From assembly GCA_001563325.1 (NCBI GenBank), contig LRSK01000253.1, forward strand, positions 1 through 38,400: DNA of 38,400 nt, in the 5' to 3' direction. The notes under the pieces are model-generated. The model worked only from the letters and a program-made list of their open reading frames with translations, searched no databases and had not been told where the DNA came from. Position 1 is the first letter of the stretch, and each line of letters starts with the position of its first letter. Source of the stretch: Candidatus Thorarchaeota archaeon SMTZ1-83 (GTDB taxonomy: Archaea > Asgardarchaeota > Thorarchaeia > Thorarchaeales > Thorarchaeaceae). Both the position numbers and the translations under genes were made by a program. Below, one piece after another: positions 7,500-14,969 of the stretch.

Positions 7500-9499
7500 A
7501 TGACAACTGAAAGAGGGTCTCCAGAGGAACTCTTCGAAGAGTTCTTGCGAACCTATAAGGACAGACACAATGAGCTGCTCTATTGGAAGAGTCTACAGAG
7601 GATTTCTACCGAGGAAACCTCTCTCCGGGTGAATTTTGGGGACCTAACCAGATTCGAACCAGTCTTTATGCAGCTTGTCACCGAGGATCCCGAATCATTC
7701 TTTGAAATGGCAGACCGAGTTCTGCGGTCAGTATTGCGGACATTGAAGAGAGAGCTAGTGGAGGATATTGAAGAGGAGCTCAGAGTCCGTCTTGTCAACT
7801 TCGCCGAAGAAGAAATGCATAGAGATATGCGAGTGAAGTTGAGGTACATACGGTCCAAACACATAGGACGCCTAATCCGCGTCGACGGTATAATGATGCG
7901 TGCCAGCGAAGTCAAGCCGCTGCTAGTAAATGCAACATTTCAGTGCAGAGTGTGTATGACCGAAATACCTCAGGAACAGGAGGAGGGAAGATACACTGAA
8001 CCCGCACAGTGCCTCACTTGTGGTAAGAAGACTCCAATGAAACTGCTACTTGAACAGTCTAGGTTCATAGACTGGCAAAAGGTCAGAATACAGGAGCGTC
8101 CTGAGGAGCTGCCTGCAGGACAGATGCCTCGGTCAGTGGACGTAGTACTCATGGGTGATATTGTGGACATATCTCGCCCAGGTGACATGGTAAAGATTAC
8201 TGGACTCCTCAAGACGACTCCTGATTTCACGCGACGCGGAGGAAGACTGGCCACGTTCAGAGTATTCATCGAGGCTAACTCAGTGGAGATTGCTGAGAAA
8301 GAATACGAGCTGCAAGAGCTCTCTCCAGAGGACAGAGAGAGGATTGACGAGTTGTCCAAAGACCCCTTCGTTCATAAGAGAATCTTCCGGTCCATTGCCC
8401 CATCAATTCAAGGCTACGATTTGGTGAAGGAGTCAATAGCTCTGCTGCTTTTTGGAGGGGGCGATAGACCACTTCCCGGTGGTACTCAGATGAGAGGCCG
8501 CTCGAATATTCTCATGATTGGCGATCCTGGAACAGGTAAGAGCCAGATTCTGAAGTTCGTTGCAGGTCTTGCGTCAAGGGGTCTCTATACTTCAGGAAAG
8601 GGTACTACTGCGGCGGGACTCACGGCAGCGGTTGTTCACGAAACGGACACAGGAGCCATGACCCTTGAAGCGGGAGCACTGGTCCTGGCAGATCAGGGCA
8701 TCGCATGCATTGATGAGTTCGACAAGATGGATCCGAATGACCGCACAGCTATTCATGAAGCCATGGAACAACATACTGTGAGCATAGCTAAGGCTGGCAT
8801 TGTGGCAACACTGAATGCACGAACCTCAATTCTCGCAGCTGCGAATCCGATTCTCGGCCGATACAACATCAATGAGTCTTTGCAGAACAACACCAGGTTG
8901 CCTGTCACGATACTGTCAAGGTTTGATCTAGTCTGGATAATGATTGATACTGTTGATGAAACTGGCAGATTTCATACTAAGAATGGTTCAGGAAAAACAG
9001 ACTCCCACAGAGGATGAAATTCCGCCGATTGGTTCTGAGCTCCTTAAGAAGTACATAAGCCATGCCATTAGCCTGGAGCTTCGTCCGACACTCAGTGTTG
9101 AGGCGGCCGAAGAAATAGAGAACTATTATGTTGAAACCCGGGCAAACGCACCGGCCGGTACCATCCCAATCACAGCACGTCAATTGGAATCTCTAGTTCG
9201 TTTGGCAGAAGCAAGAGCAACTGCGCATGGTTGCGACTGACCCGATTTCAGGTATTGTGGATTGGGACAGCGCCTACTCAGCTATGGGGGCCAGACAGCG
9301 AAATCTATCCGAGGTAGTTCGAAGAGCAGTTCGTGAAATGGAAGACGAGGGCATGACTACAATAGACGAAGGAGAACTAGTTCAGAGAGTCACTACAGCC
9401 ACTTCTCAAGCACGCGAGAGTATTGAAGAGGTAATCAGCAAACTTGTGGATCAAGGAGTTCTGTATAGACCCCGTGACGGAAAGATTCGTCGCGCTTAG
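7500..9499 (+). pseudogene. mcm: Broken MCM replicative helicase (two internal deletions with frame changes)
   Basis: MCM is the hexameric replicative helicase. The first frame (7500 to about 8960) has the N-terminal domain, a C-x2-C...C-x2-C zinc site (FQCRVC...QCLTCGKK), Walker A GDPGTGKS, Walker B ACIDEFDKM and the arginine finger LSRFDL. After TVDE the protein continues only in a second frame (about 8962-9222: LADFILRMVQ, ELLKKYISHA, PITARQLESLVRLAEARA). After that it continues only in a third frame (about 9215-9499: LRMVATDPISG and a C-terminal winged helix). About 3-4 residues are missing at the first junction and about 20-25 at the second. In the frame given by the DNA, translation stops at 9017, after the arginine finger. 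GTG/ATG starts inside could give fragments. ATG 7500 is chosen over TTG 7467 because the conserved N-terminus begins there. Family identity is certain; whether the lesion is real needs read support. Confidence 0.85.
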
Positions 9500-9524
9500 A
9501 GCTGAACTCCCACCAGTAGCAACA

Positions 9525-11777
9525 ATGGAGTTGAATACAACGCAGCTCGAGGACCTTCCAATCAACCAGAAAATCATCAGGTTACTTCAGGATGTGGGTA
9601 TCTCGAGCCTATTTCCACCTCAAGTGGAGGCCTTCAACACTGGCGTGCTTGATGGGAAGAACTTGGTTCTTGCGGTTCCTACGAGCGCAGGTAAGACTCT
9701 CGTAGCAGAGGTCTGCATGCTAAAGACCGTACTTGCGGGCCGGGGCAAGGCGCTCTATCTCGTTCCGCTGAGGTCCCTTGCGAGAGAAAAATACTCGGAC
9801 TTCAAGAAGTATGAAGGACTTGGAATGACAGCAGCCATGTCAGTTGGGGACTATGACTCACCGGGGACGCGATTGAGAGAGGCTGATATCGTAGTACTGA
9901 CCACCGAGAGAGCTGACTCATTGGTGAGACACAAGGCTGAATGGCTGAGCGATGTCGGTATCATCGTGGTCGATGAGGTACACTTGATAAATGACCACAA
10001 GCGCGGACCAACACTTGAGATGGTCGTTGCAAAGATGAGGCAGATTCTTCCAAACGTCCAGATTGTCGCTCTGAGTGCCACAATCTCCAACGCAAACGAG
10101 ATCTCTGAATGGCTCGATGCCGAGCTTGTAAAGAGCACATGGCGGCCGGTGCCCCTGAGGGAAGGTGTGTTCCTCGACAGTCAGATAGCCTTCAGTGACA
10201 ACAGCAAGCCAAGAACGATTGTAAGAAAGAGGCACGAGGCGGTCATAGATGCCATTTGCGACATTCTAGACGAGGGAGGGCAGGTTCTTGTATTCGTTTC
10301 AAGTCGACGATCCACTGTCGCAGTGGCAAAGAGGGTTGCACAATCCGTAAGGTCCTATCTCAAGAAGGAAGCTCAAGAGGTATTGGCAGATGCTGCAAGG
10401 AAGGTGGTTTCTAAGCCCTCAGTTCCAGACTCATCAAGGATACTTGCACGTCTAATCTCATCCGGAGTTGCATTTCATCACGCCGGTCTTGATAATACAG
10501 AACGGGCACTTGTTGAAGATCATTTCAAGGACAATCTACTCAAGGTAATCGTCGCCACACCCACTCTGGCAGCTGGAGTGAATCTTCCGGCCAGGAGAGT
10601 GATAGTTCGTGACTACCGCAGATACGAGGCAGGTAGAGGCAACTACCCGATTCCTGTTCTCGAGTACAAGCAAATGGCTGGCAGAGCCGGACGCCCCAAG
10701 TATGACAAGTATGGGGAGGCAGTGTTGATTGCCAAGTCCGATGAAGAGTACGACTTTCTCATGGACGAGTACCTTCTGTCCGAACCAGAGAGAATCACTT
10801 CGAAGCTTGCATCTCCATCAGCACTACGCTCACACATCTTGTCATCCATAGCAACCGACATGACGCGTAATCGAGAGGAGGTTGACCATCTAATATCCGA
10901 AACGCTGTTCTCATCTCAGTTTGATAGCCATGACATTGACCACCACGTTTCCTCGGCACTTATGTTCCTAGAAGAAGGAACTCTAATCCAAAGTGACAGT
11001 TCAGATACCTATTCTGCCACCCCGCTGGGTCATAGAACCTCAAGGCTTTATATCGAACCACAGACAGCAATACTGTTTCGAGATGCACTCTCCAAGGCAG
11101 AGTCACTCTCGGTGTTAGGCGTCTTTCATCTTGTGTGTCATTCCCCCGATCAACCAATAGCCTATCTGACACGAGGAGACCTTGAAGAGTACGAAATCCT
11201 GGTTGAGGACAACCAAGACATCTTTCTCATCGACCTGCCTGAATGGAACGACTTGGACGACCATGCCAGATTCCTCGCCGAGGTTAAGACTGCCAGACTT
11301 CTTGAAGACTGGATATCCGAAATGCGTGAGAAGGACATCACTGATAGGTTCAATGTTGGCATGGGTGATGTTCACCGATATGTGCGGACTGCAGAGTGGC
11401 TAGTATATTCTGCATCGGAGATTGCCAGAGTAATAGGCGTTGGCCAACACATACCAACTCTACACAGTCTCAGATCCAGACTTCAGTATGGAGTGAAGCC
11501 CGAACTACTTGAGCTTGTCAGATTGAGAGGCGTCGGACGTATCCGCGGCAGGATGCTTTACAATCATGGTCTGAAGGGTCTTGCCGATTTATATCAGACC
11601 CCTATTGAGAAGATAGGAGCTGTTCCGGCCATTGGAACAGCACTTGCAGAGTCAATCAAGCGGCAGCTTGGTGTTGATGTCAAGTCGGGCCAGAAGAGCA
11701 GTATCGAGGTTGATGACGAAGAGTTCTCGTTCTCGATACAGACACTTCTCGAAGACTTCGAGCCGGAAGACGACTAG
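9525..11777 (+). CDS. hel308: Hel308/HelQ-type superfamily 2 DNA helicase
   Basis: ATP-dependent 3'-5' helicase acting on stalled replication forks. The motifs appear in order: the PPQVEAF Q-motif region, Walker A PTSAGKT, VPLRSLAREK, DEVHLI (motif II), LSATISNANE (motif III), FHHAGLD and VATPTLAAGVNLPARRV (IV-V), and QMAGRAGRP (VI). Winged-helix and ratchet domains follow, then a helix-hairpin-helix segment LRGVGRIRGRMLYNHG...IGAVPAIGTALAESI. Length is 750 aa from ATG 9525. The frame is open to 9444, but that part overlaps the mcm tail. The extreme C-terminus, IQTLLEDFEPEDD, resembles a weak PCNA-binding motif (Q-x-x-L-x-x-F). It ends four bases into the convergent deacetylase gene. It is intact, in contrast to mcm just upstream. 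Confidence 0.94.
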   Translation: MELNTTQLEDLPINQKIIRLLQDVGISSLFPPQVEAFNTGVLDGKNLVLAVPTSAGKTLVAEVCMLKTVLAGRGKALYLVPLRSLAREKYSDFKKYEGLGMTAAMSVGDYDSPGTRLREADIVVLTTERADSLVRHKAEWLSDVGIIVVDEVHLINDHKRGPTLEMVVAKMRQILPNVQIVALSATISNANEISEWLDAELVKSTWRPVPLREGVFLDSQIAFSDNSKPRTIVRKRHEAVIDAICDILDEGGQVLVFVSSRRSTVAVAKRVAQSVRSYLKKEAQEVLADAARKVVSKPSVPDSSRILARLISSGVAFHHAGLDNTERALVEDHFKDNLLKVIVATPTLAAGVNLPARRVIVRDYRRYEAGRGNYPIPVLEYKQMAGRAGRPKYDKYGEAVLIAKSDEEYDFLMDEYLLSEPERITSKLASPSALRSHILSSIATDMTRNREEVDHLISETLFSSQFDSHDIDHHVSSALMFLEEGTLIQSDSSDTYSATPLGHRTSRLYIEPQTAILFRDALSKAESLSVLGVFHLVCHSPDQPIAYLTRGDLEEYEILVEDNQDIFLIDLPEWNDLDDHARFLAEVKTARLLEDWISEMREKDITDRFNVGMGDVHRYVRTAEWLVYSASEIARVIGVGQHIPTLHSLRSRLQYGVKPELLELVRLRGVGRIRGRMLYNHGLKGLADLYQTPIEKIGAVPAIGTALAESIKRQLGVDVKSGQKSSIEVDDEEFSFSIQTLLEDFEPEDD

Positions 11778-12829
11778 AAGTGTATCCCTTTCAAGTTACT
11801 CTTGACTCTACGAATCAGCGACTCTGTGTATTCAGTGCAGGTCTGACTCTCTGTGTGAGCATCACCATACTCCGTGACCTTCGAACCGGAGAGCTCCTCC
11901 ACAATGTTCTGTGATCCCTTACCCACAATCTCGAGCTCATAGCCCCCCTCCAAGAAGAAAGCCAATCTCCCTTTGGAGTGCTTGTTGGCTATCCCCTTGA
12001 GTCGAGAGTTCATCATCGCAATGCCCGAAGTTGTCAGTCCAAGCACCGTCAGAGGGTCACTGAAGTGCCCATCGAATCCTGTTGAAACAAGCACGAACTC
12101 TGGCTGAAACGAATCACTTACCTGCTCGACAATCTCGGAAAACGCCATCTCGTAGGAGGTATCGCCGGCTCCAGGATACATTGCAAGATTGACATTGTAT
12201 CCCTTACCATCTCCAGAACCTATCTCATCCGGGAAGCCTGACCCTGGAAAGAGAGTCCTTCCATCTTGGTGGAGTCCAACATATAGCACGTTATTGCTAG
12301 AGTAGAAGGCATTCTGGGTTCCGTTTCCGTGATGTGCGTCATAGTCTACAATCAGCACTCTCTCTAGCCCGTGCTGCTGAATCAAATGCAATGCAGCAAC
12401 AGCTATGTTGTTGATGAAACAGAATCCAAAGGCCCTCTGGTATTCAGCATGATGTCCCGGAGGGCGGCACAAGACATACGCATTCTCAGATTGACTCGCC
12501 ATAATCCTATCCATAGCCATGTTACCTGCACCGGCGGCCAGAATCGCCGCATCATACGTGTATCTGTTCACCGAAGTGTCTAGTGTGAAATGCCCTCCAC
12601 CGCTCTTAGAGCTCTCTCGCACCTTCTCAAGGTAGTCCCTGTCGTGTAGAGGATAGACCGAGGACAAGTCAGCAGGTTCTGGCTTAACCAACGCCACCTT
12701 GGATGTTTGCAGAAGATTCGTTCGTTCGATGTAGCTCATGGCCGTGGTCAGGCGTTCTGGCCGTTCTGGATGCCCCGGTGACATAACGTGCTTAGTGAAC
12801 ATCTCATGATAGAGCAAATCTGTAGTCAT
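11774..12829 (-). CDS. Histone deacetylase superfamily protein (AcuC/Hda-like)
   Basis: Zinc-dependent deacetylase of the classical HDAC/acetoin-utilisation family. Substrates in archaea may be acetyl-lysine proteins or acetylpolyamines. Visible active-site segments are HPERPERL near the N-terminus, RPPGHHA with the catalytic His pair, DYDAHHGNGTQ with zinc Asp and His, STGFDGHFSDPL with the third zinc ligand, and LEGGYE with the transition-state Tyr. At about 351 aa it is of normal length. ATG 12829 is chosen because the conserved N-terminus starts there; ATG 12847 adds six residues. It is convergent with hel308, with a four-base overlap. An 18-bp perfect palindrome lies about 105-122 bp upstream of the start and may be its operator. 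Confidence 0.9.
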   Translation of the reverse strand: MTTDLLYHEMFTKHVMSPGHPERPERLTTAMSYIERTNLLQTSKVALVKPEPADLSSVYPLHDRDYLEKVRESSKSGGGHFTLDTSVNRYTYDAAILAAGAGNMAMDRIMASQSENAYVLCRPPGHHAEYQRAFGFCFINNIAVAALHLIQQHGLERVLIVDYDAHHGNGTQNAFYSSNNVLYVGLHQDGRTLFPGSGFPDEIGSGDGKGYNVNLAMYPGAGDTSYEMAFSEIVEQVSDSFQPEFVLVSTGFDGHFSDPLTVLGLTTSGIAMMNSRLKGIANKHSKGRLAFFLEGGYELEIVGKGSQNIVEELSGSKVTEYGDAHTESQTCTEYTESLIRRVKSNLKGIHF

Positions 12830-12933
12830 TGTGATTACTCTCTGCACACCTGATGTTTGGTTTCTTGCGGCGCCATTTGCTTTGAATGCTTGCAGATAAG
12901 TGTAGACTATGAATTACACGTTCCTATCCAACG

Positions 12934-12951
12934 TTAGAACACGTGTTCTAA
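12934..12951. promoter_or_regulatory. 18-bp perfect palindrome in the HDAC/tRNA-Pro intergenic region
   Basis: TTAGAACACGTGTTCTAA equals its own reverse complement over all 18 bases. It sits between the divergent deacetylase gene (start 12829) and tRNA-Pro (start 13004), so it is placed to bind a dimeric regulator controlling the deacetylase gene. No known motif could be assigned. Confidence 0.5.
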
Positions 12952-12969
12952 GAGCTCCATGCAACAACG

Positions 12970-12978
12970 TTTATCTTA
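12970..12978 (+). promoter_or_regulatory. TATA box for tRNA-Pro
   Basis: TTTATCTTA lies 26-34 nt upstream of the tRNA 5' end, the canonical archaeal spacing. Confidence 0.55.
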
Positions 12979-13041
12979 GTGTCAGACAACGAAACGATAA
13001 CACGGGTCGGTAGTCTAGCTTGGTATGATTCTTGCTTGGGG

Positions 13042-13073
13042 CGACTAAGGACCTAGGACCTCAAGTCACAGAA
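13042..13073 (+). other. tRNA-Pro intron 1 (anticodon loop, 37/38)
   Basis: A 32-nt insertion between G37 and T38. An internal GACT/AGTC helix and the flanking three-base bulges fit splicing by the archaeal tRNA endonuclease. The central helix has three pairs of four. Confidence 0.8.
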
Positions 13074-13095
13074 TGCAAGAGATCGGGAGTTCAAG

Positions 13096-13125
13096 TGTGC
13101 ACAGAAATACTCTGTGCATTGAAAA
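13096..13125 (+). other. tRNA-Pro intron 2 (T loop, 59/60)
   Basis: A 30-nt insertion in the T loop. The BHB is canonical: a 4-bp central helix TTCA/TGAA, two three-base bulges, and a 9-bp inner stem closing an AATAC loop. Confidence 0.85.
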
Positions 13126-13208
13126 TCTCCCCCGGCCCACCACCAGAATTCCCACTAGTTCTACAGAGAATCAGCCACCTCAGGTTAGATGCCTTAGAGA
13201 ATGGAGGA

Positions 13209-13259
13209 GAGTTCCGGTGTCAACAAGGGACACCACTCAAACCCCATGACACCGGACTC
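13209..13259. other. Stable stem-loop with an alternative pairing, between tRNA-Pro and thpR
   Basis: CCGGTGTCA (13214-13222) is perfectly complementary to TGACACCGG (13247-13255). The stem extends to GAGT/ACTC (13209-13212 with 13256-13259) around one bulged T, giving 13 pairs. A second GACACC at 13229-13234 can pair with the same GGTGTC (13216-13221), so two exclusive hairpins are possible. There is no U-run on either strand. It lies in the 180-base gap between tRNA-Pro and the end of thpR. It may be a 3'-end structure for thpR or part of a small RNA. Nothing else is recognised in this gap. Confidence 0.4.
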
Positions 13260-13322
13260 ATCACAAGTCTGTCCTGCCAAACCCTAATAAGCACCACAAA
13301 AGCAATGGTTCTGATCGATTGG

Positions 13323-13886
13323 CTATCTGCTCCTCACTTCCCACATAGTCTCATAGATTGGTCCTGCTTGAGTCAGAGTGCTCCGAGTTAGCCTGAAACA
13401 ATCCACAGACATTGTGCCTACTGACTCAGCGGCCATGCCATCAAGATTCCCGAAAACCCGTTCACGGTCTCTGACAGATCGCACTCGAGCTATCGTTACA
13501 TGCGCATGAAACCTCCTGTCAGATGGATAACCTAAGTTCCCCAGCAGGTCGTCTATCGAGAGTTTGAGTTTCACGAGTCTCTCTGCGTTCTGAGTGACAC
13601 CAACCCAGATAACGTTGGGTCGCCGTTTGCTGGGAAATGCTCCTACCCCCTCGATGCTGATTGTGAACGGGCTGAACTCGACCTTCTCAAGCGCATGTCG
13701 GATTTGTACTATCTTGCTAAGTGGGGTGTCCCCGAAGAATCGAAGCGTGAAATGGAGGCTGTCTGGTTCAACAATCTTCATCTTTGCAGCTTGCCTGTCC
13801 AGCTTCTGCTGGATATGCGCAATCCTTGAGATTAGTGCGTTATCTTCGATGTCTACACTCAGAAATGCTCTGATTGCCTCAGACAT
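13323..13886 (-). CDS. thpR: RNA 2',3'-cyclic 3'-phosphodiesterase (2H/LigT family)
   Basis: 2H phosphodiesterase that opens 2',3'-cyclic phosphates, such as those left by tRNA splicing endonuclease, or ligates tRNA halves. The two catalytic H-x-T motifs are present: HFTL (in LHFTLRFFGDT) and HVTI (in FHAHVTIARVRSV). The N-terminal strand RAFLSVDIED and the segment RRPNVIWVGV are typical. ATG 13886 is chosen because a strong GAGGTGA lies six bases before it and the conserved domain starts at once; the frame is open to 13925. The protein has 187 aa. Its neighbour, a tRNA gene with two introns, produces the kind of ends this enzyme handles, but that link is only suggestive. Confidence 0.9.
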   Translation of the reverse strand: MSEAIRAFLSVDIEDNALISRIAHIQQKLDRQAAKMKIVEPDSLHFTLRFFGDTPLSKIVQIRHALEKVEFSPFTISIEGVGAFPSKRRPNVIWVGVTQNAERLVKLKLSIDDLLGNLGYPSDRRFHAHVTIARVRSVRDRERVFGNLDGMAAESVGTMSVDCFRLTRSTLTQAGPIYETMWEVRSR

Positions 13887-14008
13887 GACTTCACCTCGTA
13901 CTCCATAACGCTTGGCATGATGCATAGATATATCGTATGACTCTGCTTAACCACAAGGATTAAGCACAATGTAGGAGTCTGGGCATTCGCGTCTTGGAGT
14001 CTACGAAG

Positions 14009-14548
14009 ATGAAGCTTCTAGTACTGACCGGAATGCCTGGTTCCGGAAAGAGTTCCGTGGCCGATGTCTTCCGCAGGGCCGAAGTTCCAGTAATCATTAT
14101 GGGGGACGTGATTCGTGCAGAGGTCGAAGAACGCGGCTTGGAGCCCAATCCCGCAAACACTAAGGACGTGATGCTAGAGCTTCGCGAACGTGATGGGCTT
14201 GGAGCAGTAGCGAAACGCTGCATAGAGAGTCTGAAGGCCTCTAGTTCCGATTTCTTGGTGATTGAAGGATGTAGAAGCCTCGAGGAAGTAGAGGTCTTTG
14301 ATAAACACGCCGAAACACTATGGACTGTGTGCATACATTCCTCTCCCAAGACGCGATTCTCAAGACTGAAGGACCGTGGTCGAGAAGATGACCCCAAGGA
14401 TTGGAGTGTCTTCAGGGAACGCGATTTGCGAGAGATATCCGTTGGTCTTGGAGCCGTAATAGCACTGAGTGATATTGTAGTCATCAATGAAGGAACCCTT
14501 GAAAAACTGGAGAAAGAGGCTGAACGGCTTGTGCAGAGGTTCATCTGA
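14009..14548 (+). CDS. UPF0200 family P-loop nucleotide kinase-like protein
   Basis: A protein of 179 aa with the N-terminal P-loop LTGMPGSGKSS and an adenylate/dephospho-CoA-kinase-like core: VIIMGDVIRAEVEERGL (NMP-binding region), LVIEGCRSLEEVEVF (Walker B region) and a lid segment RLKDRGREDDPKDW. This is the archaeal UPF0200 family. A kinase acting on a nucleotide or CoA precursor is likely by fold, but the substrate is not established. ATG 14009 is directly before the first strand; TTG 13994 would add five residues. The next gene begins one base after the stop (UPF0201), a pairing common in archaea that suggests a shared role. Confidence 0.8.
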   Translation: MKLLVLTGMPGSGKSSVADVFRRAEVPVIIMGDVIRAEVEERGLEPNPANTKDVMLELRERDGLGAVAKRCIESLKASSSDFLVIEGCRSLEEVEVFDKHAETLWTVCIHSSPKTRFSRLKDRGREDDPKDWSVFRERDLREISVGLGAVIALSDIVVINEGTLEKLEKEAERLVQRFI

Positions 14549-14549
14549 G

Positions 14550-14969
14550 ATGCACATAGTGGCCAGTACAATCATTCATCCTACTGAAGATGCAGAACGA
14601 GTGGGGGCCGCTCTAGGAAATCTCTTTCTTCCAACCTCCCTGCCGGCAGAAACAGAAGGGCATCAGATTAGAATCACTTCTACGAATAGAGATTCCCTTG
14701 ATTATGTCAGAAGCAAGATTCATTCAGTTCGGATAATCGATGCTGTTCGTTCACGGTTGCTATCTAACTGGGACGGCGAAGAAACGACTCTGTGCTTTGA
14801 CAAGCAGGCCGCGTATCACGGGAAGCTAAGACTGGTCGATGATAGACAAGAAGAGCCTCCCTTGGGGCCTCTCGAGCTTACGTTAGGATTCGCGTCTGAA
14901 GAAGAGTTCGAAGCCTTCCTTGCTTGGTTCGCACCGCCCACGAAGGACGGTCGTGTCATAAACCGCTAG
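14550..14969 (+). CDS. UPF0201 family protein
   Basis: A protein of 139 aa of the archaeal UPF0201 family. It starts with the strand MHIVASTIIHPTEDAERV, which leads into a ferredoxin-like alpha/beta fold. A central segment DAVRSRLLSNW and FDKQAAYHGKLRLVDD follow, and then LGPLELTL. The known family fold resembles RNA-binding ribosomal L5-like domains, so RNA binding is possible. It starts one base after the UPF0200 stop and is surely cotranscribed. The frame is open upstream to 14487, but that part overlaps the kinase gene. Its end overlaps the convergent trmG10 by four bases. Confidence 0.78.
   Translation: MHIVASTIIHPTEDAERVGAALGNLFLPTSLPAETEGHQIRITSTNRDSLDYVRSKIHSVRIIDAVRSRLLSNWDGEETTLCFDKQAAYHGKLRLVDDRQEEPPLGPLELTLGFASEEEFEAFLAWFAPPTKDGRVINR

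Larger units (their letters stand above)
13004..13142 (+). tRNA. tRNA-Pro(GGG) with two BHB introns and encoded CCA
   Basis: The acceptor stem GGGTCGG pairs with CCGGCCC (one G-U). The D arm is GTCT...TGAT and the anticodon stem CTTGC/GCAAG. Loop TTGGGG plus T after splicing gives anticodon GGG. Intron 1 is 13042-13073 (32 nt) at the canonical 37/38 site. There, central helix TTGG/ACAG (one mismatch), bulges GGC and AAT, and inner helix GACT/AGTC form a relaxed BHB. Intron 2 is 13096-13125 (30 nt) inside the T loop between positions 59 and 60. The T stem GGGAG/CTCCC is followed by the perfect central helix TTCA/TGAA, bulges AGT and AAT, and a 9-bp inner hairpin (stem core TGCACAGA/TCTGTGCA). 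After removal the T loop reads TTCAAGT and the mature tRNA is 74 nt plus an encoded CCA. Both predicted cuts fall after the second bulge base. Confidence 0.9.

Noticed and set aside
8940..9000. Programmed frameshift in mcm
   Set aside because: No slippery sequence or stimulatory structure is evident. Residues are missing at the junction, so a simple slip would not restore the family sequence. Deletion or assembly error fits better.
7500..9499. Intein or intron in mcm or cdc6
   Set aside because: Compared with family members there is missing, not extra, sequence. No intein blocks or BHB motifs are seen at the junctions.
9227..9499. Independent small DNA-binding protein
   Set aside because: It matches the MCM linker (VATDPISG) and C-terminal winged helix, so it is the tail of the broken mcm.
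13160..13270. Possible C/D box RNA or hammerhead on the minus strand (GTGATGA followed by the stem and CTGA boxes)
   Set aside because: No C'/D' boxes and the spacing is too long for archaeal C/D RNA. The hammerhead core GAAA after stem II is missing.
13032..13391. Open frame on the plus strand through tRNA-Pro and toward thpR
   Set aside because: It runs through both tRNA introns and antisense to the end of thpR. The protein has no recognisable domain.
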